A stretch of DNA of 64,000 nt from Acanthochromis polyacanthus (taxonomy: Eukaryota; Chordata; Actinopteri; Pomacentridae), in NCBI RefSeq assembly GCF_021347895.1, contig NC_067116.1:36281639-36345638 (forward strand), read 5' to 3'. The position numbers and the translations under genes were made by a program. This document shows, one piece after another, positions 37,578-51,908 of the stretch. Within the stretch, counting starts at the first letter, position 1, and each line of letters opens with the position of its first letter. The notes under the pieces were generated by a model. That model had not been told where the DNA came from, ran no database searches, and saw nothing but the letters and a program-made list of their open reading frames with translations.

Positions 37578-40500
37578 GAAGAGCATCCCTACATGTAAGA
37601 GGTATTTGCTGCTAGGAATTAGTCACATTAAACAAGAATGATGTAGTTTCTGCCTAGATTATCTAGTAGATGGTGTGATATTTAAATTGCTACAGTGCGG
37701 ACGCCACTTTAAACCCACAACTCATAAAACCTCTTCTTGAAAAAGCAATATTCGTAAATACATATTCTGGTAGTAGGCCATGCGTTTCACATATGTTGCA
37801 GGACGAGTTTTAATTTTGCTAATGTAGAAATGGGTGACAAACCAGAGAAAAAAACTAATCAAGTGTTTCTTTAGGTGTGGGGTCACCATGAGTATTTCTT
37901 TGGGGCCCCTTTTTGGTAAATACTCTGAAAATTGATATATCACTACCGGAAAGATGAATACATTCTTATAAAAGCTTCAGCAAATTCACAACACATTGCT
38001 CCAAAATCTCCAGTATGTGATCAGCTGAGATGACATCTGTTGACTGTTGTGACCTTAGAAAAAAATTCACATCCTTTTTCATGCTCATCAGATCAATCAG
38101 TGAGTCCTCGTGCACACAAATAACACTTCTCCATTCACTTTTTTTTCCTTCAATTTGTCACCTGTCTGTCCCTCATGACTTCCAGATATCCCCAGAGATG
38201 ATCCGAACTTCCTCATCAATAGCCACATTCATTTGCACGATGTGTCCTGTCAGCGCTTAAAGGTGAACAAATCTCTGAGCCTAAAAGCAGGGAGGCATCG
38301 GGGGGTTTAACTACAAGCCTGCAGCTCCTCCTCCTCTCCTCCTCTCTTCTTTCTGCACAGATGCACAGATAAGGGCAGACAATACACTTCTTTGAATGCA
38401 GACGGGGAGGAGAGCAGTTTGACTGATGAGTACACTTACGGGCGCGCACACACACACATTAGCAGATTTGTCAAGAGCGTCTGTGACGGGCACATCCCCA
38501 TGAGTGTGTTATCATCTCTCTTTATGAGTCTCTGACAGGAAGTAAGGCTGCACTCTAAATTACATGTCTCAGTGTCCCCGGTCCTGTCTGCCCAACAAAA
38601 CAGACACTTCTCAGCCAAACAAGCCCTTTTACAGTTTATGGTAAATGGAACAAGTCATTGCAGGTACACATGCACGCTCGCTCGTGCTCACCAAAGCTTG
38701 TCCTCAGCAATGCTTGTGATGGACGAGTGTGTATAAAACAAGTAGACAGCTGAAAGGGCACTTTGCCACTTGGCACACAGCCATTTTCCATTTAACGTCC
38801 CCTCCTTTCTCCTCCATTTCACCCTGCATGCATGAACTTGGGAGTTATTTCCACCTTGCTTCTCTCTTTCTTCTGATTTTTTTAGATTTCAATCCATCAT
38901 AGGCTTGTTTGCGTATCGAGGCACCCTTATGTTAGCGTGTGGCCACATTTCCTATAGCGCCAAGAAAAGTTCTGTTTTGGTGATCAGATCATCATCATCA
39001 TCAGAGGAATGAGGACAGATGTGGAAGGGAAACAACAGCGGTGGGAAACATTACCAGGACAGCTGCAGGCGGAGCAGTTACTCTTACAATGGTTTGGCAG
39101 CAGTTCAAATTTCAACTTTGTACCACCCTTCTTTTCAGTTCCTCTCCTTTCCTCTTCTGGTCGAATCGAATATTATTCTCCTCCAGCTGAATTCATGCCT
39201 TTTCTCTCTCCATCTCCCTCCTAAATATCCCCCCTTTCTTTTTGCCATTTGCCAATACCACAACACACACTTCAAGGGGGCCTGCAGTGAGTTTCTGAAG
39301 GTCGGGTTTGATGTGACAGCAAGTGGGAGAGGGGAAACTGTTGGCTGGCCATGATCCATGAGTCCTCCGCAACACAACGTCACGATGAAAGAGACAGAGA
39401 GAGAGAGAGAGTTGGAGTGAAGCAGTGTGGTGAGCTGAGACTCTATCATCATGGTGTAAACATGAACACAGCCCCCACAGATGTGGTTACCTGACACACA
39501 GATAAACGATCACCATTCTCCGTCACCTCCACCGCCGACATGTGCGTCAGCGAGCGTTTCACTTTGAACTCGGTGGACAGAACTTGATGACGATCGCTTC
39601 TGACAGAAACCTTGAGAAAAGCTCAAGGACTCAAGAGTATATTTGAGAGTGCACCTTCTATGATTTGACATCACTTTTTCACTCCCTGGTGGAACACAGT
39701 TGAAGTGTTTGAGGTTTTAGTGTGAAACCAAAAGAATAAAGTGTGTTTACATAGAAACAAGATGGATTTCAGATGCAGCACAATAATGTGTAAACTCAAC
39801 AGGATGTAAATTTTAACAGAATTTCCATAAAACTGTCAAAAGAAACTATGAATTGGTGCACGTTTCCATCCACCGTGACTATTAGAAGCTGATACGTAAT
39901 TTAAAAAGTGTCAACTCAGTCAAACCTCAAATGATGGAAAACCATGCAGGAAAATTGGATTTATATTTCTTTTGTATCATTCACCAAGGTTATTTATTGC
40001 TTTTGTTATTTTAGAGACATGCACTCTGTATTTTTGCCTCTTTTGTCTCCTTTATCTTCATTATAATTCAACCTTAGTTCTACCTGGCTTTTTTTGGCCC
40101 TTATTGTCTGACTTCCTGTTCTTGATTTGCCTTCTTTGTATCCTGCTTTTGATTTGTCTGTCAAAGTTCTTTTTTAAACCTTGAATGTATTGTCTTCATG
40201 CATTCATTTGAGGAAGGTTACAGTGCTCTCATCTCTCCACAAAGAACTGACAGTTTTGTCTGCAGCAGATTTGCACCTCTGTCGGGGAGCTTGAATGATA
40301 TTTTAGTCTCGTACATCATGTATGTCACTTTTTATTTTTTAGCTAAGTCAATTTCCATTGCATATTGCCTCACCACCAGTGCAACTTGAACATCAATCAA
40401 CAACAATCATTTAGATTTTTTTTTTTCAAATTCTGGTGTTGCAACTCATTGCTTGGTGTGGAGAGACTGAAAATATACATGCACTTAAGAACAGGCGGAT

Positions 40501-43306
40501 GAAAATGCATTAAATAGAAGAAAATGCAATTTCACTGTTGTTTTGCAAACTGATTATCTTGTCCAGGCATCCATCTGGCCTGGATTCAAGCGATCCAACT
40601 GCAGCTGATCCACAGTTGGTTAGACTAATCAGGAACTAGTGGCAAAGAACTGAGTAACTAGCTGCAGCAACAGGGAGTTTTCAGTTTGAGTTAATAGACA
40701 GATGGTTCATCCGATCTCTTGCCAACTTTTTTTAAAACCTACCTGCTTTTCCAAATAGTTTCCAAGGACAACTTCTCAGATGGTTCTGTGTGGCAAACCA
40801 TCTGGCACATCAGGTTAACAAACTGAGGCGAAGACACATCTGCACGAGTTAAACATGTTTAAACCAGAGGAGAAAAAAAGTGCACCCATTCCAGGCAGTT
40901 GTAAATCTGCTTCATAAATGTGCAGAGGCAAGAGGAAAATGAAAACGAGTGGAGGGAAATAACAGAATGTTTTGAGCTTCATTCAAAGGCTGGACTAACA
41001 CAAAGTGTACATTGGTAGCTGGCTTACAGCTGATGTCGGAGCGGCTTCATTTTGGTGCTTGGGGTGAATAAACAGACTGCACAAAGTGAATTTTGAACAA
41101 ATTCGATTTTTAACTGTTGGTCAGCTGTGGCTTATTTCATATATATGGATATATAAATGTGGAATATATGCAATTTCTTTTCTTTACAACACTAATCTTT
41201 ACCATTTTTATTTTACCAAATGGATAACAACTTAACAATCCTTAAAAACTCCCCTTTAAAAGCAGATTTTTGACTGTAAAATCTAAGTCTGCCCTTTCAC
41301 ATGTGTGTGGAGCATCTGTCCGGCCTCACAGGAGTCTCACACAAGACGAGAAACCTCCATTCAGCCGCACACACAAACACACACACTCACTAATTCCCCT
41401 CCGTGGAAACCTGATCTCCTTCATATTTCCAGTTCAAACGCTGAGAGAATGCCTGAGAAATGCAATTTGCTGGAGAGGCTTGGCAGCTCGAACAACAACG
41501 GCAGCAAAACCTAATGAACTTTGTGGGAAAAGATGAAAAGAAATTAGCTCCATGGCAGATATAATGTATGAATGTGAGTCTGAAGGACGACAGGTTCCCA
41601 TAGTGTGGTTTTTCTTAGACTGAACTGTGTTTCTTGAACTATTTAAGGAAGGGAAAAGTGTGCAACAATCCTTAAGAGTTGAATTTTTGCACAGACAAGC
41701 ATGTGGATATCTTGAAAGTGCAGCACTCGAAAGCCTTTGTTGAGCAGTTATCACTAATTGTAATGGCCGAGTAATGGGGTGCATGTGAAGGAGAATCAGT
41801 GGAGGCTGAAGGATTTTTTTTTTTTTTGGTGAAACCCAACTTGTGATCCATTTAGCAGACTCCTTTAGAGAGGTCTTTAGTGCACATCCATCAGGTTAGG
41901 GAAAGGCACGACTGAAATCAGCACTGTTTGTTTTCATTTCAAATGGACACATTTCACTGTGAACCTTTAAAATAGTCCAAAGGGGCCTGGAGGGATGGAT
42001 GATGGATAGAGCAGGGGACAAAGAACTCGAGCAAAGAGAAGACAAAAGGGCCGAAGGACAGGCGAGCAGCTCTGACCGTATATATCCCAACTAATCTCTT
42101 TTCAAGACGGAGGATCTCGGCGCTTTTTAATATTCCAAATGTAGAATAAAGTTCAGGACATTATTCATGTTTATTCCTCTCCATCAGCTGAATGGCCGAC
42201 CGCTGGCAGGTAGGCAGGCACTTTCTCTTTGGAGCAGCACGAGCTTGCCAAGCTATAAAAGCAGCTATAAAAATCACCTCCAGAACCAGCTCAGATGCCG
42301 GCCATATGGCTGCGAGTTTAACAAGGACAAACTGCACCTCCTCACAGCTGCTCACTCTCTCCGGTTCAATCCTTCCCTGTTTCTTTTCTCCCCTCTTGAA
42401 ATCCTTTCCCATGTATCTGAGCTCTTCTCCCTTGTTTATTCTGACTAATCCAAAGTATCAGTTCACCTTTATCTTGAATTTTTTTTCACTTATAGCTCTG
42501 GCAACAGCCTAAAAGGCAAAATTCGGCTCAGCAGATTCTCAAACATGAAGGATTTGAGCTACTTATGGCTGATTTAGTTACTTAAACCTTTTTAATACAT
42601 TCTTTTACTTCAGTACTTCTCTTGCTGTTTAGTGTTCCTCATCCTGTCTGTCTGGGTCAGATTAGACTAACACTGACTGACGGTTTATGGGAAGACAGAC
42701 ATACATGAAATTTTTGTGTTTTGTGTCAATTAATTGAAAGCATAGTTGAATTTCAGACAGTGAAAAAACAACAAGTGGGCCCTCTTTCTTCACCAGATTA
42801 GTCATTTGTCAACAATGAGGATTTTTCAGTCCACTACTAAACTCGTGCCGGCAATTCTCCATCCCCTGGGCCTCTTTTTGTTTTCTTCTCTTCAGGTCCG
42901 CCACCCTGTTATTACCTCTGAGCTTTAATTAACGGACACACCTGTCACCACACAGACCCGGCAGGTTGCACTGAGGACACTGGGGAATTCCTGCTAAAAC
43001 TGCACCGTGAATCAGATTATGAAGCCCGCATGTAGATGCCGATTGAGAATCTTTCCCATCAAAGGTGTTGCGGTAGGTTGAGGTAGGACTCGTTTCACTC
43101 TGCATATTTGTAGTGCAGCGACCTGGATGGAGAGCAACGCTAATGGAGACATCTGTAGAATCGGAGCAGGGCGAGCAGAGAGCGAGCAGGTTTGTTGGTC
43201 ATCTGCCATGCTAACAAGCAGAGTTAAAAGCCCTGAGTGACAGCCCTATTAGTGACTAATGGAGGCTGAGACAGCTGAGACCCTGACACACACACGCACT
43301 TAGCCG

Positions 43307-43327
43307 ACACACACACACACACACACA
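43307..43327. repeat. (AC)n microsatellite, copy C
   Basis: Pure AC run equal in length to the copy-A array. Confidence 0.9.
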
Positions 43328-45024
43328 TTAAAAGACCACCACACCCAAGAACAACCAAGCGACTCCCCCCTGAGCTTCACCGCCTGTTTTTACCTTCCTC
43401 CCTCCTGTCCTCCATCCCTGTAGTTAAAGATCTTTATGGGTTGAGGGAGTGGCACAGGGACGGGGTGATGGGATGGGCTCTCATGCTATCAGCCATCCCT
43501 GGAGGTAACAAAAGGTCAAGGACTCTCATTTTTCATCTCAGCCTATTACACTCCCATTCCAACCTGGCTTTTCCTCCGTCTCTCCACCTCACCCTCCTGC
43601 CCTGCTGCTGCTGAGCTCCGTCCCATCCTCTAATCACATCCATCCTGCATCACTTGAACGCCCCGCTGCTCACACATACTCCCACACTGTCCTTCAAACG
43701 AACGGCTGACAAACTGCAATTGTTCAATAAAGTAAGAGTCGAGCCGGATAATAAAAAAAAAAAATCTGAAAATTCCACTCCAATTAGCATTCCTCTTTCT
43801 CCAAAAATCTTCCCAATAGCTGGAGCGTCTTGAGCTGTAACAGACTAGTAGACGACACTGTGTCTGAGACTGTGGTGTGCTTGTGTGTTTGGCTGACCCT
43901 TGGGGTACAGTCTAGATCAAATCCCGAGGGGAGAGTCTTGGGCAAGGCCTGACCTTCCAGCTCTCTGTGGAATGCTAAACATGTATCGTGGAAACAAGCA
44001 GAACATCTATCCGTCTGCAGAAAAGGGGAACTGTTTGCCTGCGGGCCAGGATATGAAGGGACACTGCAGAGGATAGGGAAGCTGTCGAATGTGTGGATGT
44101 GTGTGCAGCGGAGAAGAGGGGGCACGGAGCGTGGGTGATGTTGCCGATTACTTCTAAGAGGGACGACAATTAACCCTTCGCTCCTCGGTGACCCCTTCAT
44201 TCCCATACTTAACCCCTCCCAGAAGTCAGAGGTCAACAGGCTCTAAGTGGCCTGTGGGTCTCTAACAGGGCAATTAACAAATGAATCTGTGACAGTGAGA
44301 AGAAAACAGAAGCCTTGCGAAGGAGAATGATCATCGCTGGATTGGCTCAGTAATGCCATTTCCATTACAGACTAACAGGTGCTGTTTGATACGCCATTCA
44401 TTCTGTGTGTGCTACTGTGTGGCCATCTGAAACGAGCTTTTCAATTGTAGAGGTAGTTTTTTCGTAAAGTATCTCCAAATGCAAGACTGAAATGCAACAC
44501 TACTGTTAAACACATTTATGCAGGTTAAACCTTTCAACTAGACAAGATCAAGACAATAAGACAATTAAACACACTAAGCTTCACATATTAACACCATTAC
44601 AGGAAAGGTCTTGTTCACTCGAAAGGAAAAACTACAAACCATTTAAAATATTTAAAAATTTTACTCAGAATCCCAAATGTCAAGCTCACAGTGGTGCTTA
44701 AAGAAAAGGATTTATTATCTGGCCATGAATGCACCATCAGTCATAATTCATCCAACAGTTGTCATGATTTTTGCTATAAATCAGGGAATCTGTGTGTGTG
44801 TATATCTGTTCTTCACATATCTTGACAAATGTACATCCCATCCTCTTGAAACATGGCAAGCCTATCACTGGGAACTTGAGGAAGTGCAGTGTCAAATTTG
44901 AAACAGATTGAATGAGCAGTGATCCTTTTTTGAGGCCCTCAGCCCAGTCTTTGGCTGCCTGTGGGTGGAGCCCCTGTTGCTAGGCAACATTATCAAATCA
45001 AAAGGCAAGATTCGAGAAGGAATT

Positions 45025-45053
45025 TCTGTCTGTCTGTCTGTCTGTCTGTCTGT
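45025..45053. repeat. (TCTG)7 microsatellite, copy C
   Basis: Tetranucleotide run equal in length to the copy-A array. Confidence 0.95.
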
Positions 45054-45138
45054 ACCACATCTGTCTCAAAACCTCAGATTTAACTCGTGACAGCTGTCTC
45101 TGCATCAGTTTTGCTAAAATTCTAAACACTCCCCCATC

Positions 45139-48100
45139 AAAGTGGCGTTAGAGGAAAAGTCAGGGGATCATCAGAGTTAGTGGTCCCAGTGGAACAGTGG
45201 TTATGAAATCTGGTGGCAATCAATCCATCCAGTAGATGTTCAGATATGTTACAAGATAAGTGAAATATTTTTTGACTTTTCTTTGTGGATGAAAATACCA
45301 AGAGCTAAGCTACCAATACAAACAAATCTAAAAAAAAAGACAAGCAAATATACTAACTAATGTCTGGAAAGTGAAAGCATTTAAACCAGGTAGCTTAAGA
45401 GTTTAAAAATGAGCTCTGGTTATGTGAGAGTAAGAAGGATAAGTCTGTAAAATACTGCACAAAACATTTACTTTGACAACTCTTGCACTGGTGCAACCAT
45501 AAAAATGTGTTTTCATGGTACCTTTGATATGATCTGGTTCTTTAGCTGTGCCTCAGTTAAGTAAAGGAAACAAGCAGATATAGCAAAGATGGTGTGGATG
45601 AAAATACTGTATCTAATTTTAAATAAGATTGTGTGCTCGAAATATTAGAGCTCACAGGATTTAAAAAAAGACTTTCAGCCTTTTATTGTATTAGCAATGC
45701 TTGACCTGCCGTCTTTGTTATGTAACTATCATTCCCTTCTAAGTTCAGGTGAGGTGCTGAACACTGAAGGTCACGTTTAAGTACAGATTTATGCGAGGCA
45801 CACAGAGTGCACACAGATAATGAGTCAAGAAGTTGGCAGAGAGACTTTTCCCTCCTCTTTCTCCACAATAACTTCTCTGGCTAAATTTCCACCAAACAAC
45901 ACAGACTGTCAGCCAAGACCATGGATTTACTGTGACTCATTAACTGTGCTTGTGCTTTGTTTATGACCACACGTGACCCTCCTCCTCCGTTCTGATTCCA
46001 GGATGATGAGTGTACCTGCGCCCCCGTGAGGGAATCACAGTTTGGGTATGCCCTCCATGGAGACCCCCTGAGTCTTAGTACAGAACACTGGAGCCACGCT
46101 GCCTGCAGTAGCTCCCCAGAGAGGCTGAAGGGGGTGTTTGGAGGGATCTAGAGTTTTGGGCGTGGGGGAGTGTTGAGGGGGATGATTTCTCAAGCAGATA
46201 TACAGGTTTTAATCCAGTGTGGACACATCTGCTCAATATATTCTGCTCAGTCAGTCACACATCATTGTTTATACTATATATGACAAACAGATACACAATA
46301 CAATGAAGAGCAAAGAACAAAGTCTTGCTGTACAGTTGTAAAGCCTTAAATGTGGTGTAAGTGTACATTGTCTGGACAGAAAGGCAGCACAGCTCAGAGT
46401 GAACAATGGTCAAAGAGTCTGAAGAAAGAGACGTCTCCACGGTGTTTGAAAGCCCCTGTCAGCACGTATTCTGATATGAAAAGAAAGACTGAAAATGAGG
46501 AAAAGACAACAAAAACACAGCTGGTAGTACGAGATGAGAGGAAAAAGTCTCAGATTCGAGTTGTGAAAACACATTCTCGGTCTAGTTTGAATACCACAGT
46601 CCCCTCTTGTGAGGGGAACTACAGTCTGCCGCTGCTTCAGTGCATTTGTGCCGGCACTTTAACTCCCACTCTGGTTTGAAGTAACATGATAGCAACGGCT
46701 ATATAGTGCAAAATTCAATGTGTAATTGCACTTTTACACTTCATTCAGTTAAACTTGCTTGGAGTCACTTTATATTATTATTATTATTTACGCTACAGTT
46801 CACATTATGAATAATTAAAAGGGTGTGATGCAGTGCTTTTAGTGTGATAAGTTGGACCCTATTCCAGTAAACAGATGCCACAAACAGTGATTCACTAGAA
46901 CAGCACCTGGTTCAGAAACACCAACAGTCCTGCGGGTATTTTGAACAGTCATCAGTATTACTAATATCTTCAGAACAAATTGTCTTTTTTTAAAGTCGAA
47001 TCCACCTCTCTTCACATTTCTCCAGGTCATTTGATTCGATTTCTCCTTTTTTCAAACGGTCTTTTTCCAATGCAGGCACAAAAATATCTCATTTTAAAAA
47101 AAAATTAAACATCAGCAACTTCCTCTGCCAGTTGAAACTGTAGACTTTGGTCGGGCTTGAGCATGTTTGGTTTCCTGGATTGTTATTTCATGGTTTTTTG
47201 ATCTGCGCTTGTGCTGAAGAGCTGCTGACAGAGACAAATACACTGCTGTCCACAAAATGAACAGAACAACAATCATATGTCAAAGGGTGATTTTAAAATC
47301 TTACTCAGCACTTGCAGATTTGACTCTATTGGGCCTACAGAATGAAAATGGAAAACACAGCTTGGCTTCAGTTGGAGCCAGTTCATCCCAATGTTACCTG
47401 TTTATAAAGATGTTAAGATAAGCCTGGGTTTGACAAATGACAAATTTCTACACTTTGCACAGAAGTGTCACACATCTACAGCCTAAATATCCATATAATA
47501 AAAGGGGTATGTGTATTATTAATGCAGGCTCTAAAGAAAGAAGGAGCCTAGAAAAAGGCAGGAATTGTTGCTCTTTTCTTCTGTCCAAGCGTGACAGCTG
47601 TGATTACAGAGAAGATGCCCAGTTTGGCAGGATCAGCGAGTCCACAGCAGATTATTGTTTGAATTACACGAGCGTAAGAACAGTCTTTATCTCTGCAGGT
47701 CTGTCATTTGCCTGACGTGCAATTCTGCTGGTGGATCATTATCATGTGCTCGACCGCATGCGCACGTTTTCACATGCGCAAGGGCCGACACATGCGTCTA
47801 CAGGCTGCAACCAGACACGCAAACATGTGCGTCTTCATTTCTGAATTCACAGAATCCATCACTGCACTGCTTCTTGACTTGTAAAGTAAGAAGTCGATGT
47901 GAAATTGGAATTCTGCTCATAGTGTCATGGCCAGAAGTTTCGCCTCAAACTGGTTTCATGCCTGTGTGGCTGCTGAAACCGAAGCTGTTATTAACTTTAC
48001 TTCGGTGCTCGTGCACACTGACACACAACTAGACTGCCAAGTTTTAGTCTGTGCCCAATATATGATAAAGTTATATTGAAATCCAATATAGGGGGTGCTC

Positions 48101-50207
48101 GAAAGAAGCAAAAGTATTTTTTTCAGGTTTTAGTATTCAGACCAAGGCCTATTTCTGACCAAAATGAGTTTTAACTTAGATGGAATCAACTTATTGTCAA
48201 CAATAATAGCAAAGCAATCATTCTGCCACACACAAAAATGTTTTAAAAAAGTGCTCACCACTCAGTAACCCACATATCCTGAAATCAGAACCGAAGAAAA
48301 GCGATAACAGATCCATCTTTGCTCATTTAAGTGCCTCCATCTCTCTCTCCAGCTGTCTCTCTTTCATCCCTCTCTTGGAGCACCGTGGCTGAGGTCCAGT
48401 TTCACGGGCTTAAATTGAATCAGGAAAATCAACTTCGTTTTCATCCTCATCTTTAATGAGAGAGGTGGAGGGATTTCCAGGGTGCTGCTCTGCCCTGTTT
48501 TCTTTAGAAAGGTCTCACTGTTCTGGGAAGGAAGCCTAGAGAAGTGGATTAGTTAAAACCCAAAGGAAGGAAGAAATAGATATGGCGGACCACATCACGC
48601 CACGCACACACTCGCATAGGAACAAACCTAAACGCCGGGGCAGAGAGGTGTTATAAGAGCTCTTAGGAGGTTATTCCCTTCCAGCTCAGAATCAAACGGG
48701 ACCAGAGAGGAGCGGGAAGGAGGAAAATCTAAAACACATTTTCACCCTTCGCCCCGACATGTGGAACCTGTACTGGGACTGTTTTCTTTTCATCTGGCTG
48801 TGATGAGGTCGAGGGGTTTCTACAGTGTCCCCTCTGCCCTCTGCTCCCAGGAGGGCTGTGCTGACCTAATTATCAACCGGGACACCCGCTCGCCGAGAAC
48901 AACAACGCCTTCGCAGCTTCATGCTAAGGCTCCATGTCCTTTGCTGTAGCTGAAGTTCAGCGCCATATCACTGCCTCGCTAAGTGGTCCTGCATCCTGGA
49001 TCTCTGACCGAACTCATGGTCAGTCAGAGGAAGCTGCAACTTCCAGTAAGGTCGCCTCCTCACATAGGAGTGAAATCCCTCATTGTGATTTAATTAACAT
49101 GAATATGTTGCCAGGAGAACTGGCTGAAGCAGCACATGTGGATTAGCTCTGACGCTATCGTTTGAAGGTGGGAAACCGGTGAGGGATCAGCTTCATATTG
49201 CTGCTGGATATAAATTGATAATCAGAATTTTAAGGGAAAAAGCTAAGAAATATCTTCCCTAACCCTTGTAATTTTAACATTATCTTTCATGTCACTCCAT
49301 TATCACTTAGGGGAACATGTTGGCTGGATGAAGACATAATGCCTCTCTGAAATTTAATCTGATTCTACGCTTAAAAGAGAGCAAAGTGTGAGAGCAGGAG
49401 TGCTTATGCCGTGCAGGAGATGAAGAGTGAGTTGAAGTTACCGAAATTCAGTAATGCAGCTTCAGTTTTGGGGAAAAAAAATAAGGTTGTGTGGGTGTCA
49501 TAAAGACCACCAGACTCTCAGCCGCTGCACTCAGCTTTGTACCTGCAAAGTCAGCTCTTTGAAATGAGGGCTTTCCTTTTCCCCTGAAGTTTCAGAATCC
49601 CCCCTCTCCACAGCAGCCGTCCGCCCACGAGCGCTGCGTGGGGTCGATGTTAACGCTCCACTATGCAACTGTGACGCTCTGTTGGGTTTTGTGTCTACGA
49701 CGGGATCCCCTCTGCTCTACATAATGACATTCAAATCGTACATGTGGTCGTCTAAGAGGTTAGAAAGGTTTTGATGAATCTTTCTTAAGTGGAAATTTGC
49801 GGCACATGGACGTTGCACAAAAGCGATACTCTGCAAAATGAGAAATAGTTACACCCATTTGCAGATCATTTAAAGGGCAGTGGATTACATTTTGAGCTGC
49901 ATGACATCTTAGAATGCAGCAACATTGGAAAACATAAGTTGTCCAAATGATTCTTAACCAAACTCCTGCAAAACAAATAACATTTAGACAGAGCTATACT
50001 TGGTGTTAGGCAATAATGACTACATACAAGCCTGCTAATCTGCTGGATGGTAAACATGGTTAATATTAGGCTATACCTGCTAGCACAGCCCAACCAGCTT
50101 TGTTCAACAAACTCTCCTGATATTTAGAAGAAAAAGACATGCATTAGTGGGTAAAATTATGACTAAAAATGTTTTTAAAAATTCTCATAAACATGTTTTG
50201 CATCTGT
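45139..50207. other. Unique flank, no confirmed gene
   Basis: Begins right after copy C. The first about 110 bases, with GGCAATCAATCCATCCAGTAG, resemble a dispersed fish repeat whose typical phrase is GGCAATCCATCCAATAG (from memory). A weak terminal-exon-like frame is listed at 46002-46151. A short ATT run lies near 46771-46790. The frames at 46350-46679 and 47437-48032 have no recognisable domains. Segments near 48930-49150 and 49600-49740 are of balanced composition and could be conserved non-coding DNA, which cannot be tested here. Confidence 0.5.
46002..46151 (+). CDS. Weak candidate terminal exon, unidentified
   Basis: A 49-codon frame starting DDECTCAPVRESQFGYALHG follows a good acceptor (CCTCCTCCGTTCTGATTCCAG, pyrimidine-rich, AG at 46000-46001) and ends in TAG. 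I do not recognise the protein. No AATAAA signal follows closely and no partner exon was found. A stop-free run of this length arises by chance in roughly one frame in ten, so this is only a pointer and not an asserted gene. Confidence 0.12.
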   Translation, partial: DDECTCAPVRESQFGYALHGDPLSLSTEHWSHAACSSSPERLKGVFGGI

Positions 50208-50531
50208 GGCTGCACAGTGGATGGTGGTTAGCACTTCCGCCTTGTAGCTACAGGATCCCTGGTCCCCACCTTTCCGTGAGTTTGCATGCTTGGGTTTTCT
50301 CTGGGTACTCCGGCTTCGTCCCACAGTCCAAAAACATGCTCAGGTAATTGGCAACTCCAAATTGTCCGTAGGTGCGAATGCAAGTGTGATTGTTTGCCTC
50401 TATGTGTAGCCCTGTGATAGACTGACGACCTGTCCAGTGTGTCCTCTGCCTTCATACCAAGTCAGCTGGGATAGACTCCACCCCCCATGACTCTAATGAG
50501 GATTAAGCGGTGTACAAATAATGGATGGATA
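50208..50531 (+). mobile_element. tRNA-derived SINE-like repeat
   Basis: Begins GGCTGCACAGTGGATGGTGG then TTAGCACTTCCGCC (A-box-like), followed by a decayed B-box region near 50250-50265. The middle has the landmark CAAAAACATGC. It ends GATTAAGCGGTGTACAAATA and a GGATGGATAG tail. Same family as 29456-29824 and 25075-25315, opposite orientation. RNA polymerase III promoter boxes are degenerate, so it is presumably inactive. Confidence 0.75.
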
Positions 50532-51908
50532 GAGGTTATGCATCTTTTTACTATCAGCACAACAGTTGCACTTATTTTCTTCTTATCTACAAGCAGATTG
50601 GTTTAGAAAACTGGCCTTATTGCTCTTAAAGTTATTATATTTCTTACTGTAGATGCAATTTTTGTAATGATGAATCTTCACTCTGCTTTGTCTCGGTTTA
50701 ATAACCACCATATTGCTAATGTTATACTACACTTTGCCAAAAATGGCTATAAATGTCTCTTAGCTGCAAAGGCAAACCAACTTCCTTTGTTTCACTTCTG
50801 CATAAATGAGAGGTTGGACCCAGACTTTGCATTAGCGCTGGTGTGGCTGTGAATGAGACACGTTGGGGTCTCCTTATCATGGATTCTCATCAGGGAGAAA
50901 GATCGGCTAACCACAGCATGTCTCTGCCATTGCGCTTAACTGACTCATCAACAGTGACAGGTTCACCACAGTGTAGGCCGGAGAAACCACAGGGGAGGTG
51001 GGAGGTGACAGCGATGTAGAGAAGAGAGGTGGGGCGGGTAAACTAACCGTGAACAGGCTGGGAATCCCTCTCAGCCTGATCAGAAGAAGTGTGGTGACTT
51101 AGAGTGGATACAGACGAATGCATACGGCAAACCTCAGCAGAGACAAATTGCACAGCAGAGACTCAGAGCAGCTGGTGCAGAGGTGGACAGAAAGTGCAAA
51201 CCCAAAGGTCAAAGGTTTCTTGACATATTTACACTTTTCAGTAGTATAATGCAGCAAAAATTCCAGGTGAGAAAGAGCCAGACGGTTGGTGGAAATTTTG
51301 CAAAATTACTCTTATTGGGAAAAGAAATATTTCCTGTAACTTCAGGTAAACACCCTGAAAATCTTTAACACCATGTGTGTCTGAGTGGGATGATATAAAC
51401 CTCATATTTAAACATCCAAAAGTGAAATGATGCAATGCAAGTAACACAATCATCAACAGAAATCATTTTCACCCTGACAAAGATTCAAATAAACCTATGT
51501 AAACAAAGCCACTGAGGGTGGCAGTTTCACGGAGAGTCAAACTGAAATTATAGATTTGTCCGTTTTGCTTCCAGTAAAGCTCAACTGAAGCTTGGTGGCC
51601 CTGTGTTAAACGACCGGCCATTTTGACTGTTTGTGTTCTGGGAAAATAACGGTCTTGTCTTCCTGAATGCGTGGGCACTAACTTACGATATTTACACGCT
51701 GCAGGCGGAAGTCTGGCTTGGAAATGACGAAGATGTGGTTGGTTAACTCAGAACACGACGGAAAAAAAACCTAAATGTACATCTGGAGATGACTACAATA
51801 TTAAAATAATGTTGATATTCCCCATTTTCTACTATATTTATAGTATGTTTTATGATGCGTGTGCCCTATTTCTACCATATATTTTCGTATAGATTATAAT
51901 ATATTGCA
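50532..51908. other. Intergenic stretch, nothing recognised
   Basis: Short frames of 60-72 codons on both strands without recognisable motifs. No bounded repeat seen. Confidence 0.5.

Larger units (their letters stand above)
31316..45138 (+). repeat. Large direct repeat, copy C (13.8 kb)
   Basis: Near-identical second copy of 8248-22052. It starts at TGCGGTGGATAAAGC immediately after the noisy end of segment B, and ends CACTCCCCCATC before unique sequence beginning AAAGTGGCGTTAG. It lacks the (GT)32 array that precedes copy A. Contains the counterparts of all copy-A sub-features, and nothing else I can name. Confidence 0.95.

Noticed and set aside
50208..50300. tRNA gene
   Set aside because: A-box-like and B-box-like sequences are degenerate and part of a roughly 320-base SINE-like repeat. 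No cloverleaf can be drawn.
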